Positions 1-8,389 of a DNA stretch of 64,000 nucleotides are shown one piece after another (position 1 is the first letter of the stretch; each line of letters begins with the position of its first letter). Source of the stretch: Lachnospiraceae bacterium (lineage in GTDB: Bacteria > Bacillota > Clostridia > Lachnospirales > Lachnospiraceae); contig JAUNOI010000003.1 of NCBI GenBank assembly GCA_030531165.1, positions 1-64,000 on the forward strand. Reading direction: 5' to 3'. The translations under genes and the position numbers were made by a program. The notes below the pieces were generated by a model. The model was not told where the DNA came from. It did not search any database and saw nothing but the letters and a program-made list of their open reading frames with translations.

Positions 1-1
1 C

Positions 2-139
2 ATCATCGATATGTTCCATAAGTTCTTTTATGAAATCTGGAATAATCATGAGGATGTTGTCATCGACAATCAGACAGAGATTATAGAAAATATACATCAT
101 TTTATGAAAGCGGTTTTGCTGCTTTCAAAGACAGAATAG
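2..139 (+). CDS. C-terminal end of an unidentified protein (cut by window edge)
   Basis: Frame 2 is open from the window edge to a TAG at 137-139, giving the last 45 residues of a protein that starts upstream. The stretch is helical-looking and rich in Phe, Ile and His. It is followed five bases later by a strong terminator, which supports a real gene end. The segment is too short for family assignment. A TetR-type regulator C-terminus is possible given the neighbouring acyl-CoA ligase gene, but that is a guess. Confidence 0.5.
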   Translation: MIDMFHKFFYEIWNNHEDVVIDNQTEIIENIHHFMKAVLLLSKTE

Positions 140-143
140 ATAG

Positions 144-179
144 AAAAGGGATAGATGTGAATCACATTTATCCTTTTTT
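144..179 (+). terminator. Rho-independent terminator of the first gene
   Basis: A 16-bp stem with two G-U pairs (arm AAAAGGGATAGATGTG at 144-159, 3-nt loop, arm at 163-178) ends in a run of six T. It lies just after the stop codon at 139. The remaining bases up to 298 are AT-rich; I see no clear promoter there. Confidence 0.85.
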
Positions 180-297
180 GTCCAGAAAAATCCCGTGCTA
201 AATATTTCCTTTTATGATAGACTTCTAAAGGTCGAGAAATTAAATCGATAATTTAATCAATTTAGATAAATGATGGAGTATAGAAAAAGGAGAAATA

Positions 298-2028
298 ATG
301 AATATGAAGACTTTAACAGGGAAACCAAGTATAGATCGTCCATGGATGCAGTATTATCCAAAAGAATTTCAGCAGTTACAGGTACCTCAGTGCACTTTGA
401 TCGATTATTTGAAAAAGATGATGCCAGGAGAAGATGTTACGGCAATTCACTATTATGGAACGGATATTGCATGGAAAGATGTTTTTAAAGATGCAGAAGT
501 TACAGCAAAGGCATTAAGAGCGATCGGATATAAAGAAGGAGATCAGATTCCGGTATTTTTACGTGCCGTTCCACAGTTTGTTTCTTTATTATTAGCAGCA
601 GAGATTATCGGAGCATCTTTGTTATGCCGTGATAATACGATTGAAGAGAATGTAGAAGCGGTCAGAAAATCCGGTGCAAAAGTAATTTTTGCGCATGATT
701 TCCTTACACAGGAAGAGATGAAGGCATATGCAGAGGGAGCAGGGGTAGAAAAAGTGATCCTCTTATCGCCATATCACACAGCAGATTGCGAAGTTATGCC
801 GGAACATATTCATGCATGTATCAAATCACAGTATTCTGATACAAGAGCAGAGGGTGAAATTACGATGACTTGGGATGAGTTTCTTGCATTAGCAGATACC
901 TATACAGGAGAAGTTCATGCAGAAGAAGACTTTAACCGCCCATTATTCCGTGCATATACAAGCGGTTCTACCGGACCGTCTAAGCAGGTTATTCACTCAG
1001 CTGCAACAATGATCGGGGTTATGTACCAGATGGCTCCATATGGTTCCGGTGGAGAATTCCGTCCGGTTTGGATGACAACGATCCTTCCGCCATCTTTGGT
1101 AGCTGTAGTGGTTTCTATGATCTTATCGCCTATGGCTTCCAATAAACTTTTGATTCTGGATCCGTTCTGTGATGTTGAGGATCTGGATTTAGAACTTATG
1201 CGTTATAAACCTAATTTGTGGCCATTAATTCCTATGTTTGTGGAATTGATCATGAAGAGTAAACGTATTCCGGAAGATTACGATATGTCCCATATCGTTG
1301 CAGCAGGTGCCGGCTGTGAACAGTTTAACAACGGACAGCTGAAACGTGCTCAGAAATTCTTTGAAAAACACGGATGCAACTTTATCTTTACATCAAGCTA
1401 TGGACAGAGTGAAGCTGGTTCTAATATTACCTTCCCAAGTCCGGCTCAGTATCCATATGGTAATGGTAACATCGGAATTTCAATGCCATTGAATAATATG
1501 AGTATATTCAAACCAGGAACAACGGAAGAATTAACATATAATGAAGTTGGTGAAGTTTGTGTAACTGGCCCTGGTAATATGTTAGGATACGATAATCCGG
1601 AAGCAACAGCCAAGACATTAATTCCGCATGAAGATGGAGAGACATGGCTTCATACAGGCGATTTGGGATATATGAACGAAGATGGTATTGTATACGTTCT
1701 GACGCGTGGCGATTCCCACAGATTCGGCGGCGGTAATTTGATTTCACTTGTTATGGAGAATAAATTAATTGATGCTAAGATCAAAGGTATCAAAGACGAG
1801 TTTGTTGTTATTATCCCGGATAAGGATCATAGAGGATATTATTTACCATATTTATACGTAGTATTAAAAGATGGATATACAATTGATGATATCAAAGACG
1901 GTGTATACGAAGCGCTGGATGAATTTGAATATCCTGTTGATATTAAAGTGTTAAATGAACGTCCGTTTTTCCATTTTAAGACAAATCGTATCGGCCTGAC
2001 CAAAAAACTTCAGGCAGCAGCCAATTAA
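298..2028 (+). CDS. AMP-dependent acyl-CoA synthetase/ligase family protein
   Basis: The 576-residue protein belongs to the ANL (AMP-binding) superfamily, which activates a carboxylate as acyl-AMP and usually passes it to CoA. Visible motifs are the P-loop YTSGSTGPSK near residue 219, the aromatic/glycine core SYGQSEAGSN near 365, the TGDLGY motif near 450 and a C-terminal NRIGLTKK segment carrying the likely catalytic lysine. The start at 298 is preceded by AAAGGAG; an overlapping frame at 270 is a shadow. The gene is monocistronic, with terminators on both sides, so neighbours do not reveal the substrate. It could be a short- or medium-chain acyl-CoA ligase or another adenylating enzyme. 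Confidence 0.85.
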   Translation: MNMKTLTGKPSIDRPWMQYYPKEFQQLQVPQCTLIDYLKKMMPGEDVTAIHYYGTDIAWKDVFKDAEVTAKALRAIGYKEGDQIPVFLRAVPQFVSLLLAAEIIGASLLCRDNTIEENVEAVRKSGAKVIFAHDFLTQEEMKAYAEGAGVEKVILLSPYHTADCEVMPEHIHACIKSQYSDTRAEGEITMTWDEFLALADTYTGEVHAEEDFNRPLFRAYTSGSTGPSKQVIHSAATMIGVMYQMAPYGSGGEFRPVWMTTILPPSLVAVVVSMILSPMASNKLLILDPFCDVEDLDLELMRYKPNLWPLIPMFVELIMKSKRIPEDYDMSHIVAAGAGCEQFNNGQLKRAQKFFEKHGCNFIFTSSYGQSEAGSNITFPSPAQYPYGNGNIGISMPLNNMSIFKPGTTEELTYNEVGEVCVTGPGNMLGYDNPEATAKTLIPHEDGETWLHTGDLGYMNEDGIVYVLTRGDSHRFGGGNLISLVMENKLIDAKIKGIKDEFVVIIPDKDHRGYYLPYLYVVLKDGYTIDDIKDGVYEALDEFEYPVDIKVLNERPFFHFKTNRIGLTKKLQAAAN

Positions 2029-2128
2029 TTGGACGATGAATCCGACAGGTGGATTCTATATATAATCATGATTCATAAAGTATAAATAATGTGTACATAA
2101 ATAATAAGGGTTTATGGCAGGTTAAATG

Positions 2129-2169
2129 AAAAGGAAGCAGATGCAGGGAGTTTATCTGCTTCCTTTTTT
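2129..2169 (+). terminator. Rho-independent terminator after the acyl-CoA ligase gene
   Basis: A 14-bp perfect stem (AAAAGGAAGCAGAT at 2129-2142 with ATCTGCTTCCTTTT at 2154-2167) has an 11-nt loop and a T tract. It separates the ligase gene from the cobalamin cluster. No cobalamin riboswitch is visible between here and cobT. Confidence 0.9.
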
Positions 2170-2223
2170 ATGGGAAAAATGCTAAAATAGAGCATAAAAG
2201 TAATTTGATAAGAGAGTAAGTAT

Positions 2224-3291
2224 ATGACAGAAATAGATTTATATCAGTTGATAGAGCAGATTACAGTTACAGATAAGGCATATTATAACGCTGTCAAAAA
2301 GCGTTGGAACCAGCTTGCGAAGCCAATTGGCGGACTTGGAAGGCTTGAAGATATGGTGGCAGAGATCGGTGCGATTCAGAAGGATCTGTATCCGGCTGTG
2401 GATAAAAGAGCAATTGTCGTGATGGCAGGGGATCATGGTGTTGTGGAAGAGGGGGTAACTCAGACCGGACAGGAAGTAACAAAGTCCGTTATGGAGAATA
2501 TGTTAGTTACGGCATCTTCCATTACTCCATTTGCAAAAACTGCACATGCAGATATTATTCCGGTAGATGTTGGAATTGCGTCCGATATAGAAGCAGATAC
2601 CGTCTGGAAAAGGAAAGTTCGATATGGAACGGGGAATATCAGGCGGGAAAGGGCTATGACAAGAGAAGAAGCGGTGCAGGCAATCTTTGCCGGAATTCAG
2701 GTGATGAAAGAATTGAGTGATCAGGGATATCGGGCAGTTGCGACTGGAGAGATGGGAATTGGCAATACGACGGTGAGTTCTGCTATTTGTGCCTGTCTGC
2801 TTTGTCAGCCGGTGGAGAAAGTCACTGGTAAAGGAGCCGGGTTATCACAGACCGGACTTGAGGTTAAGATTCAGGTAATCAAAGATGCATTGGAGCTGCA
2901 TAAGCCGAATAAAAAAGATATGCTCGATGTCATATCGAAGATCGGTGGATTGGAGGTTGCAGGCCTTGTGGGCTGTTATCTCGGTGCGGCGCGTTATCGA
3001 ATGGCAATTATTATTGACGGCTTTATCTCTTCTATTGCAGCTTATATGGCGGTGCAGATGCAGCCAAAAGCAAAGGAGTATATGTTTGCATCGCATTGTT
3101 CGGATGAGCCGGCAGGAGGACTGATGTTAAATGCGCTCGGATTAAAGGCATATTTTTATGGTAATATGCGGCTTGGAGAGGGAACGGGAGCGGCGATGTG
3201 TTTTTCCTTTATGGATTATGCGCTGGCAGCTTATGAAGGCATTCCAAGTTTTCAGGACGCGGAGATTGAGGAATACAAAGAAGATTTGTGA
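2224..3291 (+). CDS. cobT: Nicotinate-nucleotide:dimethylbenzimidazole phosphoribosyltransferase
   Basis: CobT makes alpha-ribazole phosphate, the lower-ligand nucleotide of cobalamin, from nicotinate mononucleotide and a benzimidazole base. The 355-residue length is normal. Typical family segments are present: KPIGGLGRLE near residue 33, VMAGDHGVVEEGVT near 66, and GEGTGAA near 318, which contains the catalytic glutamate. It is the first gene of a same-strand cluster of corrin genes. The ribosome site before 2224 is weak. The next gene starts 55 nt downstream, so co-transcription is likely. Confidence 0.95.
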   Translation: MTEIDLYQLIEQITVTDKAYYNAVKKRWNQLAKPIGGLGRLEDMVAEIGAIQKDLYPAVDKRAIVVMAGDHGVVEEGVTQTGQEVTKSVMENMLVTASSITPFAKTAHADIIPVDVGIASDIEADTVWKRKVRYGTGNIRRERAMTREEAVQAIFAGIQVMKELSDQGYRAVATGEMGIGNTTVSSAICACLLCQPVEKVTGKGAGLSQTGLEVKIQVIKDALELHKPNKKDMLDVISKIGGLEVAGLVGCYLGAARYRMAIIIDGFISSIAAYMAVQMQPKAKEYMFASHCSDEPAGGLMLNALGLKAYFYGNMRLGEGTGAAMCFSFMDYALAAYEGIPSFQDAEIEEYKEDL

Positions 3292-3346
3292 ACTACTCGG
3301 CTGTTGGTCTGTATGGTGGAGTAGCTACATTCGTTGAGGGATATTT

Positions 3347-3973
3347 ATGTTAGAAGATATAAAAATTATAAAACCGGCGGAAATTGAAAAAACCAGTATG
3401 GAGATCATTACAAAGGAACTCGGTGATCGGATATTTCCTGAGTCAGAAGCACCGATCATAAAGCGCTGTATCCATACATCCGCAGATTTTGATTATGCAG
3501 ATAACCTTGTTTTTTCAAAAAATGCGGTCTCTACAGCATTGGAAGCAATCCGACATGGTGCCTCGATCGTAACAGATACGAGAATGGCTGCTTCCGGAGT
3601 GAACAAGCGAAAGTTGGCACAGTATGGTGGTCAGGTCTATTGTTTTATGGATCATGAGGATGTGGCACTGGAGGCGAAAAATCGGGGATGTACCAGAGCT
3701 GTTGTCTGCATGGAGAGAGGGGCGGAGATCAAAGGACCCGTAATATTTGCAATCGGCAATGCTCCGACGGCGCTGATTCACTTATATGAGTTGATTCAGG
3801 AGAAAAGAGTTGATCCGGTACTCGTCATTGGTGTGCCGGTTGGATTTGTAAATGTGATTGAATCGAAGGAATTATATCTTGAAAGTGAGATTCCGCATAT
3901 TATTGCGAAAGGAAGAAAGGGCGGCAGCAATATTGCGGCTGCAATTTGCAATGCTCTGATTTATCAGGTATAA
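3347..3973 (+). CDS. cbiC: Cobalt-precorrin-8 methylmutase
   Basis: CbiC moves the C-11 methyl group to C-12, converting cobalt-precorrin-8 to cobyrinate. The protein has 208 residues, the usual size. The RCIHTSADFDYA segment near residue 43 holds the family's conserved catalytic His. GVPVGFVNVIESKE and GRKGGSNIAAAICNA towards the C-terminus are also typical. Its TAA stop is directly abutted by the cbiD start with no spacer, so translation is probably coupled. Confidence 0.95.
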   Translation: MLEDIKIIKPAEIEKTSMEIITKELGDRIFPESEAPIIKRCIHTSADFDYADNLVFSKNAVSTALEAIRHGASIVTDTRMAASGVNKRKLAQYGGQVYCFMDHEDVALEAKNRGCTRAVVCMERGAEIKGPVIFAIGNAPTALIHLYELIQEKRVDPVLVIGVPVGFVNVIESKELYLESEIPHIIAKGRKGGSNIAAAICNALIYQV

Positions 3974-5062
3974 ATGAAATATTTAAGAGAAGGAATTTCT
4001 ACAGGGTCGTGTATGACTGCGGGGGCATTGGCATCCGTGCTTTGGCAGAGAAGCGGTGAATGTCCGGATTGGGTGGAGATTGAAACACCGATTGGTAAAA
4101 GATTAAGGATCCATATCATACCGGGAAAGTATGGAACCTGCTCGGTCATCAAAGATGGCGGGGATGATCCGGATGTGACGGATGGATGTGAGATTATTAC
4201 GACAGTAGAGTTGATCAAGGATGGAAAAAAACAAGTGCTATTTGCGGCTGGGAATGGCGTTGGAACCATTATGGAACCGGGATTAAAGCTTCCGGTTGGA
4301 GAGCCGGCTATCAATCCGGTACCCCGGCAGATGACAGAGGAACATTTAAAACCCTATTTAAACGGTGATAGCGTAAAAATCACCGTATCGGTCCCGGGTG
4401 GGGAAGAAATTGCCAAAAAGACATTTAATCCGCGATTGGGCATAGCCGGAGGTATCTCCATTCTAGGAACGACGGGAATCGTGCGCCCGATGAGTGAGGA
4501 TGCGGTAAAAGATTCCCTGGCATTAGAGTTGTCACAGATCTATGCAAAAGGGTATCGCTATGTTGTGTTTGTAACCGGCAATCAGGGGCATAAGATGTTG
4601 GAACGGCGTTTTGGGCAGTTAAAGCCTGTCATTATGGTAGGAAATTATATTGGATTTTTAATTGAGAGGGCAGTAGATCTTGGATTTTCCGGGATTTTGA
4701 TCGGCGGTCAATATGGAAAACTGATGAAACTTGCCGCCGGTATTATGAATACCCATAGTCATATAGCGGATGGAAAGATGGAGATCCTCTGTACGCATGC
4801 GGCATTAAATGGCGTAAGTACAGAGGTGATCCGAGAGCTATACGGATGCAAGACGGTAAAGCAGGCTGACGATATTCTGAGAAAGCATGATCTGGAAGGA
4901 TTGTGGGAAGATATTGTGGAAAAAGCAGAAGAAAAGACGGTGCAGTGTGGGAGATTTCAGATAGAAACCGGAGTTATTTTCTTTGGAACGGATGGAGAGA
5001 TGAAAGCAGCGAGTTCCGGTGTGGAAAAAATCCTGGAGGAGGTAGCAGTGAGTGAAGCATAA
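3974..5062 (+). CDS. cbiD: Cobalt-precorrin-5B (C1)-methyltransferase
   Basis: CbiD methylates C-1 of the corrin ring in the anaerobic (early cobalt) route. At 362 residues it is of standard length. It opens with the diagnostic REGISTGSCMTAGALA and carries FVTGNQGH near residue 200 and an MNTHSHIADGKME segment near 259. The start codon follows cbiC's stop immediately and the end overlaps the cbiET start, so the gene sits firmly inside the operon. Its presence supports the oxygen-independent pathway. Confidence 0.95.
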   Translation: MKYLREGISTGSCMTAGALASVLWQRSGECPDWVEIETPIGKRLRIHIIPGKYGTCSVIKDGGDDPDVTDGCEIITTVELIKDGKKQVLFAAGNGVGTIMEPGLKLPVGEPAINPVPRQMTEEHLKPYLNGDSVKITVSVPGGEEIAKKTFNPRLGIAGGISILGTTGIVRPMSEDAVKDSLALELSQIYAKGYRYVVFVTGNQGHKMLERRFGQLKPVIMVGNYIGFLIERAVDLGFSGILIGGQYGKLMKLAAGIMNTHSHIADGKMEILCTHAALNGVSTEVIRELYGCKTVKQADDILRKHDLEGLWEDIVEKAEEKTVQCGRFQIETGVIFFGTDGEMKAASSGVEKILEEVAVSEA

Positions 5063-6263
5063 GGTGTATATTATCGGTATGGGTCCGGGGGGAACGGAAT
5101 ATCTGACGATGAAAGCAGTAAAAATAATTGCAGACTGCCCTTTTTTGGCGGGGTCATCCAGGATTTTAGCTGGTGTAGGTTCTGTGAGGCGTCAAGATGC
5201 CGAACTCTATCCGCTTAAAAAGATCGATGAATGTCTGGAATGGATTGACGAAAAACAGGAGCAGGGAGATACTGCCGTTCTGGTTTCCGGAGATGTGCAT
5301 TACTACAGTTTGGCAGGAACGATTCAACGTTCTTCATACTTGTGGAATACTGTTTTTATTTCCGGGATCAGCTCGTATCAATTGATGGCAGAACGAATCG
5401 GTATTACGTTAGAAGATGTCGGACTTTGCAGTGTTCATGGAAGGAATGAATCCGAAGGATATGTTGCCTGCGAGGTGGCACAGCATAAGAAAACGATGTT
5501 TTTGTGCAGCAGAGATTTTTTGCCGGAAAGAATTGGAGCCGCATTATGTAAATATGGATATGGAGATTTGAAAGTCTGGGTAGGAAGCAATCTTGCGATG
5601 AAAGATGAGCAGGTGATCTGCATGGAGGCAGACCAGATATCCGTTCGAAGCTTTTCGGGAATGAGCGTCGTGTACGTAGAAAATAAAAATGCAAAGCATA
5701 TCGATGCCGCCTATTTAAAGGACAGGGATTTTGTCCGGGGAAAAGTCCCGATGACAAAAGAGGAAGTAAGAGTTTTGCTTATGCAAAGGTTAGAGATAAA
5801 GCCATGGGAATGCCTGTGGGATCTTGGAGCAGGAACTGGATCTGTCAGTATCGAGATGGCAAGGCGTGCTCCATTTGGGCATGTATACAGCGTCGAATAC
5901 AAAGAAGAGGCTGTTCGGTTAATCGGGGAGAACAAGGCAAGATTTCAATGTAGAAATTTGGAAATTATACAGAGCAGAATGAAGGACTGCATCGGAAAGC
6001 TTCCGGAACCGGACCGCGTATTTTTGGGCGGCAGTGAGGGAGAACTGGAGATTATCGTTTCTTATCTGAAAAATCTTTCAAAAACAGTGCATTTTGTTAT
6101 GACGGCTGTTACACTGGAGACGTTGGCAGAGGCTGTAACATTACTTTCTGAAAATGATACTTTTCAATATATGCAGGTTCAGATCGGAAAAAGTCGTATG
6201 GTGGGATCCTATCATTCGACAGCGGTGAACCATCCTATATGGATATTAGAGGTGGATTTATAA
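5052..6263 (+). CDS. cbiET: CbiE-CbiT fusion: cobalt-precorrin-7 C5-methyltransferase / C15-methyltransferase-decarboxylase
   Basis: This 403-residue protein joins two enzymes of ring methylation. The N-terminal half (about 1-205) is a CbiE tetrapyrrole methylase opening with VYIIGMGPGG. The C-terminal half is a CbiT SAM methyltransferase with LWDLGAGTGSVSIEMAR near residue 257. I chose the GTG start at 5052 because GGAGGAGG lies 9 nt upstream and the protein begins right before the methylase core. It overlaps the end of cbiD by 11 nt. The same fusion is known as CobL in aerobic pathways and is common in Firmicutes. Confidence 0.92.
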   Translation: MKHKVYIIGMGPGGTEYLTMKAVKIIADCPFLAGSSRILAGVGSVRRQDAELYPLKKIDECLEWIDEKQEQGDTAVLVSGDVHYYSLAGTIQRSSYLWNTVFISGISSYQLMAERIGITLEDVGLCSVHGRNESEGYVACEVAQHKKTMFLCSRDFLPERIGAALCKYGYGDLKVWVGSNLAMKDEQVICMEADQISVRSFSGMSVVYVENKNAKHIDAAYLKDRDFVRGKVPMTKEEVRVLLMQRLEIKPWECLWDLGAGTGSVSIEMARRAPFGHVYSVEYKEEAVRLIGENKARFQCRNLEIIQSRMKDCIGKLPEPDRVFLGGSEGELEIIVSYLKNLSKTVHFVMTAVTLETLAEAVTLLSENDTFQYMQVQIGKSRMVGSYHSTAVNHPIWILEVDL

Positions 6264-7576
6264 TGATGGACTATCGGGAACGGATCAACTTACTGATGAA
6301 GCTTCGGGATGTGGTCCGTGCAAATGAAAAAAAAATTTATAAAGCGTTACAGGATGATTTGGGAAAGCCTGAATTTGAAGCTTATGAATCGGAGATTGGA
6401 TTAATTATAACAGAATTGAATTATACCATTAAGTATCTATCCAGCTGGATGAAATATAAGACGGTACCGACTCCTTATTTTCATATGCCTGCATCCAGTA
6501 TGGTATATCGGGAGCCCTATGGAAAGGTTTTGATCATCTCACCCTGGAATTATCCGTTTCAATTGACCCTGATCCCTCTGATCAATGCCTGGGCAGCCGG
6601 CAATAAAGTGACATTAAAGCCATCGGAGATAACGGGTAATTCTGCAAAACTCATTTATGATATGATGACGGAAAATTTTCATACATCAAGAGTTCGAGTT
6701 ATGCTTGGGGGACCGGAGGTGACAATGGATCTGCTGGATAAGAAATTTGATTTCATTTTTTTTACCGGTAGTATGAGGGTAGGTAAAATCGTTATGGAGA
6801 AAGCGGCAGAGCAGATGACGCCTGTTTCCTTGCAGCTTGGAGGAAAACCGCCATGTCTGATCGATGATACCTGCAGCTTGAAAGCAGCAGCCAAGAAAAT
6901 CGTGCGCGGAAAATTTATGAATTGCGGGCAAAGTAGTCTGGCTCCGGAATTTGTATTGATCGACGAAGCAGTAAAAGATAAATTTATTACATATTTGGAT
7001 TATTATATTACAAAGTTTTATGGCAAGGATCCGTTAAACAGCCCGGATTATGGGAGAATCGTCAATCTGGAACATTTCTTCCGATTGCTCGATCTGATTG
7101 AGCATCAGGAAATCATCATTGGCGGTGATTTTGACACATATCAGATCAAAATTTCTCCAACAGTTGTGACGGAAAACTCCCTATGTTCCGATATGATGAA
7201 GACGGAGATCTTTGGCCCGATTCTGCCGATTATCACATATCGAACATGGGAAGAAGCGGTGGACAGAATCATGCGGTTTCAGCATCCACCGGCAATGTAT
7301 TTGTTTACAAAGGATAAAAACCACGAGGAATTTATTAAAAATCATTATTCCGCAGGGAGCATATGCGTCAATGATGTACTTATGCAGGCTATGACGCCAT
7401 ATCTGCCAATGGGTGGTGTCGGCAGCAGTGGGATGGGGAAATACCACGGGAAAGCGGGGTTTGATCTGTTCTCAAATGTCAAGAGTGTAATGAAGCGGAA
7501 AAGCCGCGGCGAGAACAAAATCGTTTATCCGCCATATCGCGATAAATTAAAATGGCTTAAGAAACTATTAAAATAG
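6263..7576 (+). CDS. Aldehyde dehydrogenase-like protein lacking the catalytic Cys and Glu
   Basis: The fold is clearly that of class-3-type NAD(P)-dependent aldehyde dehydrogenases: ISPWNYPFQLTLIPL, KPSEITGNSAKL, FFTGSMRVGK, LGGKPPCLID and a C-terminal GGVGSSGMGKYHGKAGF. The general base that precedes LGGK is Gln (codon at 6833) instead of Glu. The nucleophile in the GQxC motif is Ser (codon at 6935, GQSS) instead of Cys. The two positions are exactly 34 residues apart, as in active enzymes. A cysteine does occur four residues before the Ser. I place the start at 6263, where ATG overlaps the cbiET stop (TAATG) behind AGAGGTGG; an in-frame ATG at 6239 is less likely. Normal turnover is doubtful. 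Its role in a B12 operon is unknown. Confidence 0.85.
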   Translation: MMDYRERINLLMKLRDVVRANEKKIYKALQDDLGKPEFEAYESEIGLIITELNYTIKYLSSWMKYKTVPTPYFHMPASSMVYREPYGKVLIISPWNYPFQLTLIPLINAWAAGNKVTLKPSEITGNSAKLIYDMMTENFHTSRVRVMLGGPEVTMDLLDKKFDFIFFTGSMRVGKIVMEKAAEQMTPVSLQLGGKPPCLIDDTCSLKAAAKKIVRGKFMNCGQSSLAPEFVLIDEAVKDKFITYLDYYITKFYGKDPLNSPDYGRIVNLEHFFRLLDLIEHQEIIIGGDFDTYQIKISPTVVTENSLCSDMMKTEIFGPILPIITYRTWEEAVDRIMRFQHPPAMYLFTKDKNHEEFIKNHYSAGSICVNDVLMQAMTPYLPMGGVGSSGMGKYHGKAGFDLFSNVKSVMKRKSRGENKIVYPPYRDKLKWLKKLLK

Positions 7577-7589
7577 AAAGGCAGAATTT

Positions 7590-8378
7590 ATGAGATATCA
7601 AAAGAGAGCACTGCTCGTTGTGAGCTTTGGGACAACTTTTGAAAATGCCGTTCCGGCAATTGAAAATATTGAAAAGGCATTTCAGAGTACATTTCCGGAT
7701 TATGATTTTTTCCGGGTGTACACATCCGGGATGATCATCCGCAAGTTAAGGCGTACAAAAGGAATTGAAATTATGGATATGAAGAGTGCGCTGGAACATC
7801 TTTACCGGGAAGGCTATACGGAAGTATTGTGTCAGCCCACTCATATGATTAATGGAATTGAATATGAGAAGGTGAAAGCGGCAGTGGCTCCATATAAAAA
7901 GCTGTTTCAGAAATTTATTTTGGGAGAACCGCTTCTGACACAGGAAAAGAATTTTAGAGATACCGCCCGGATCCTTTTAAAGACGATGCCGGAATATAGG
8001 GAAGAAGAAGCGGTTGTTTTTATGGGGCATGGGAGTACTCATTTTGCCAATTCAGCCTATAGCGAGATGGAAAATATGTTTCGGGCGCTTGGAAGGGAAC
8101 AGGTATATGTCGGGACGGTAGAAGGATTTCCGGGACTTTCTTATATTGAAAGCCGCCTGGAACAAAAAGGGGTGAAGAAAGTTCATTTAATGCTTATGAT
8201 GGTCGTAGCAGGTGATCATGCGCAGAATGATCTTGCGGGAGACGGAGATTCCTGGAAAACAGAATTGCTGAAAAAGGGATATGAAGTATCCACATCCATA
8301 AAAGGGATGGGACTTGTGGAAGGAATTCCAGCATTGTACACGGAACAGATGAAAAATAAAATATTGTTATCAGATTAG
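7590..8378 (+). CDS. cbiK: Sirohydrochlorin cobaltochelatase
   Basis: CbiK inserts Co2+ into sirohydrochlorin, the committing step of anaerobic B12 synthesis. The 262-residue protein opens with the typical LLVVSFGTTFENA. It has two family histidines in context: QPTHMINGIEYEK near residue 87 and VVFMGHGSTHFANSAY near 150, plus AGDHAQNDLAGDG near 210. There is no signal peptide, so a cytoplasmic biosynthetic role is preferred over the periplasmic variants. The start at 7590 follows the ALDH-like gene by 13 nt. Confidence 0.94.
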   Translation: MRYQKRALLVVSFGTTFENAVPAIENIEKAFQSTFPDYDFFRVYTSGMIIRKLRRTKGIEIMDMKSALEHLYREGYTEVLCQPTHMINGIEYEKVKAAVAPYKKLFQKFILGEPLLTQEKNFRDTARILLKTMPEYREEEAVVFMGHGSTHFANSAYSEMENMFRALGREQVYVGTVEGFPGLSYIESRLEQKGVKKVHLMLMMVVAGDHAQNDLAGDGDSWKTELLKKGYEVSTSIKGMGLVEGIPALYTEQMKNKILLSD

Positions 8379-8389
8379 TCGGAGAGTAT

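Noticed and set aside
2028..2224. Cobalamin riboswitch before cobT
   Set aside because: Only the ligase terminator is visible and the remaining gap is too short for the conserved AdoCbl core.
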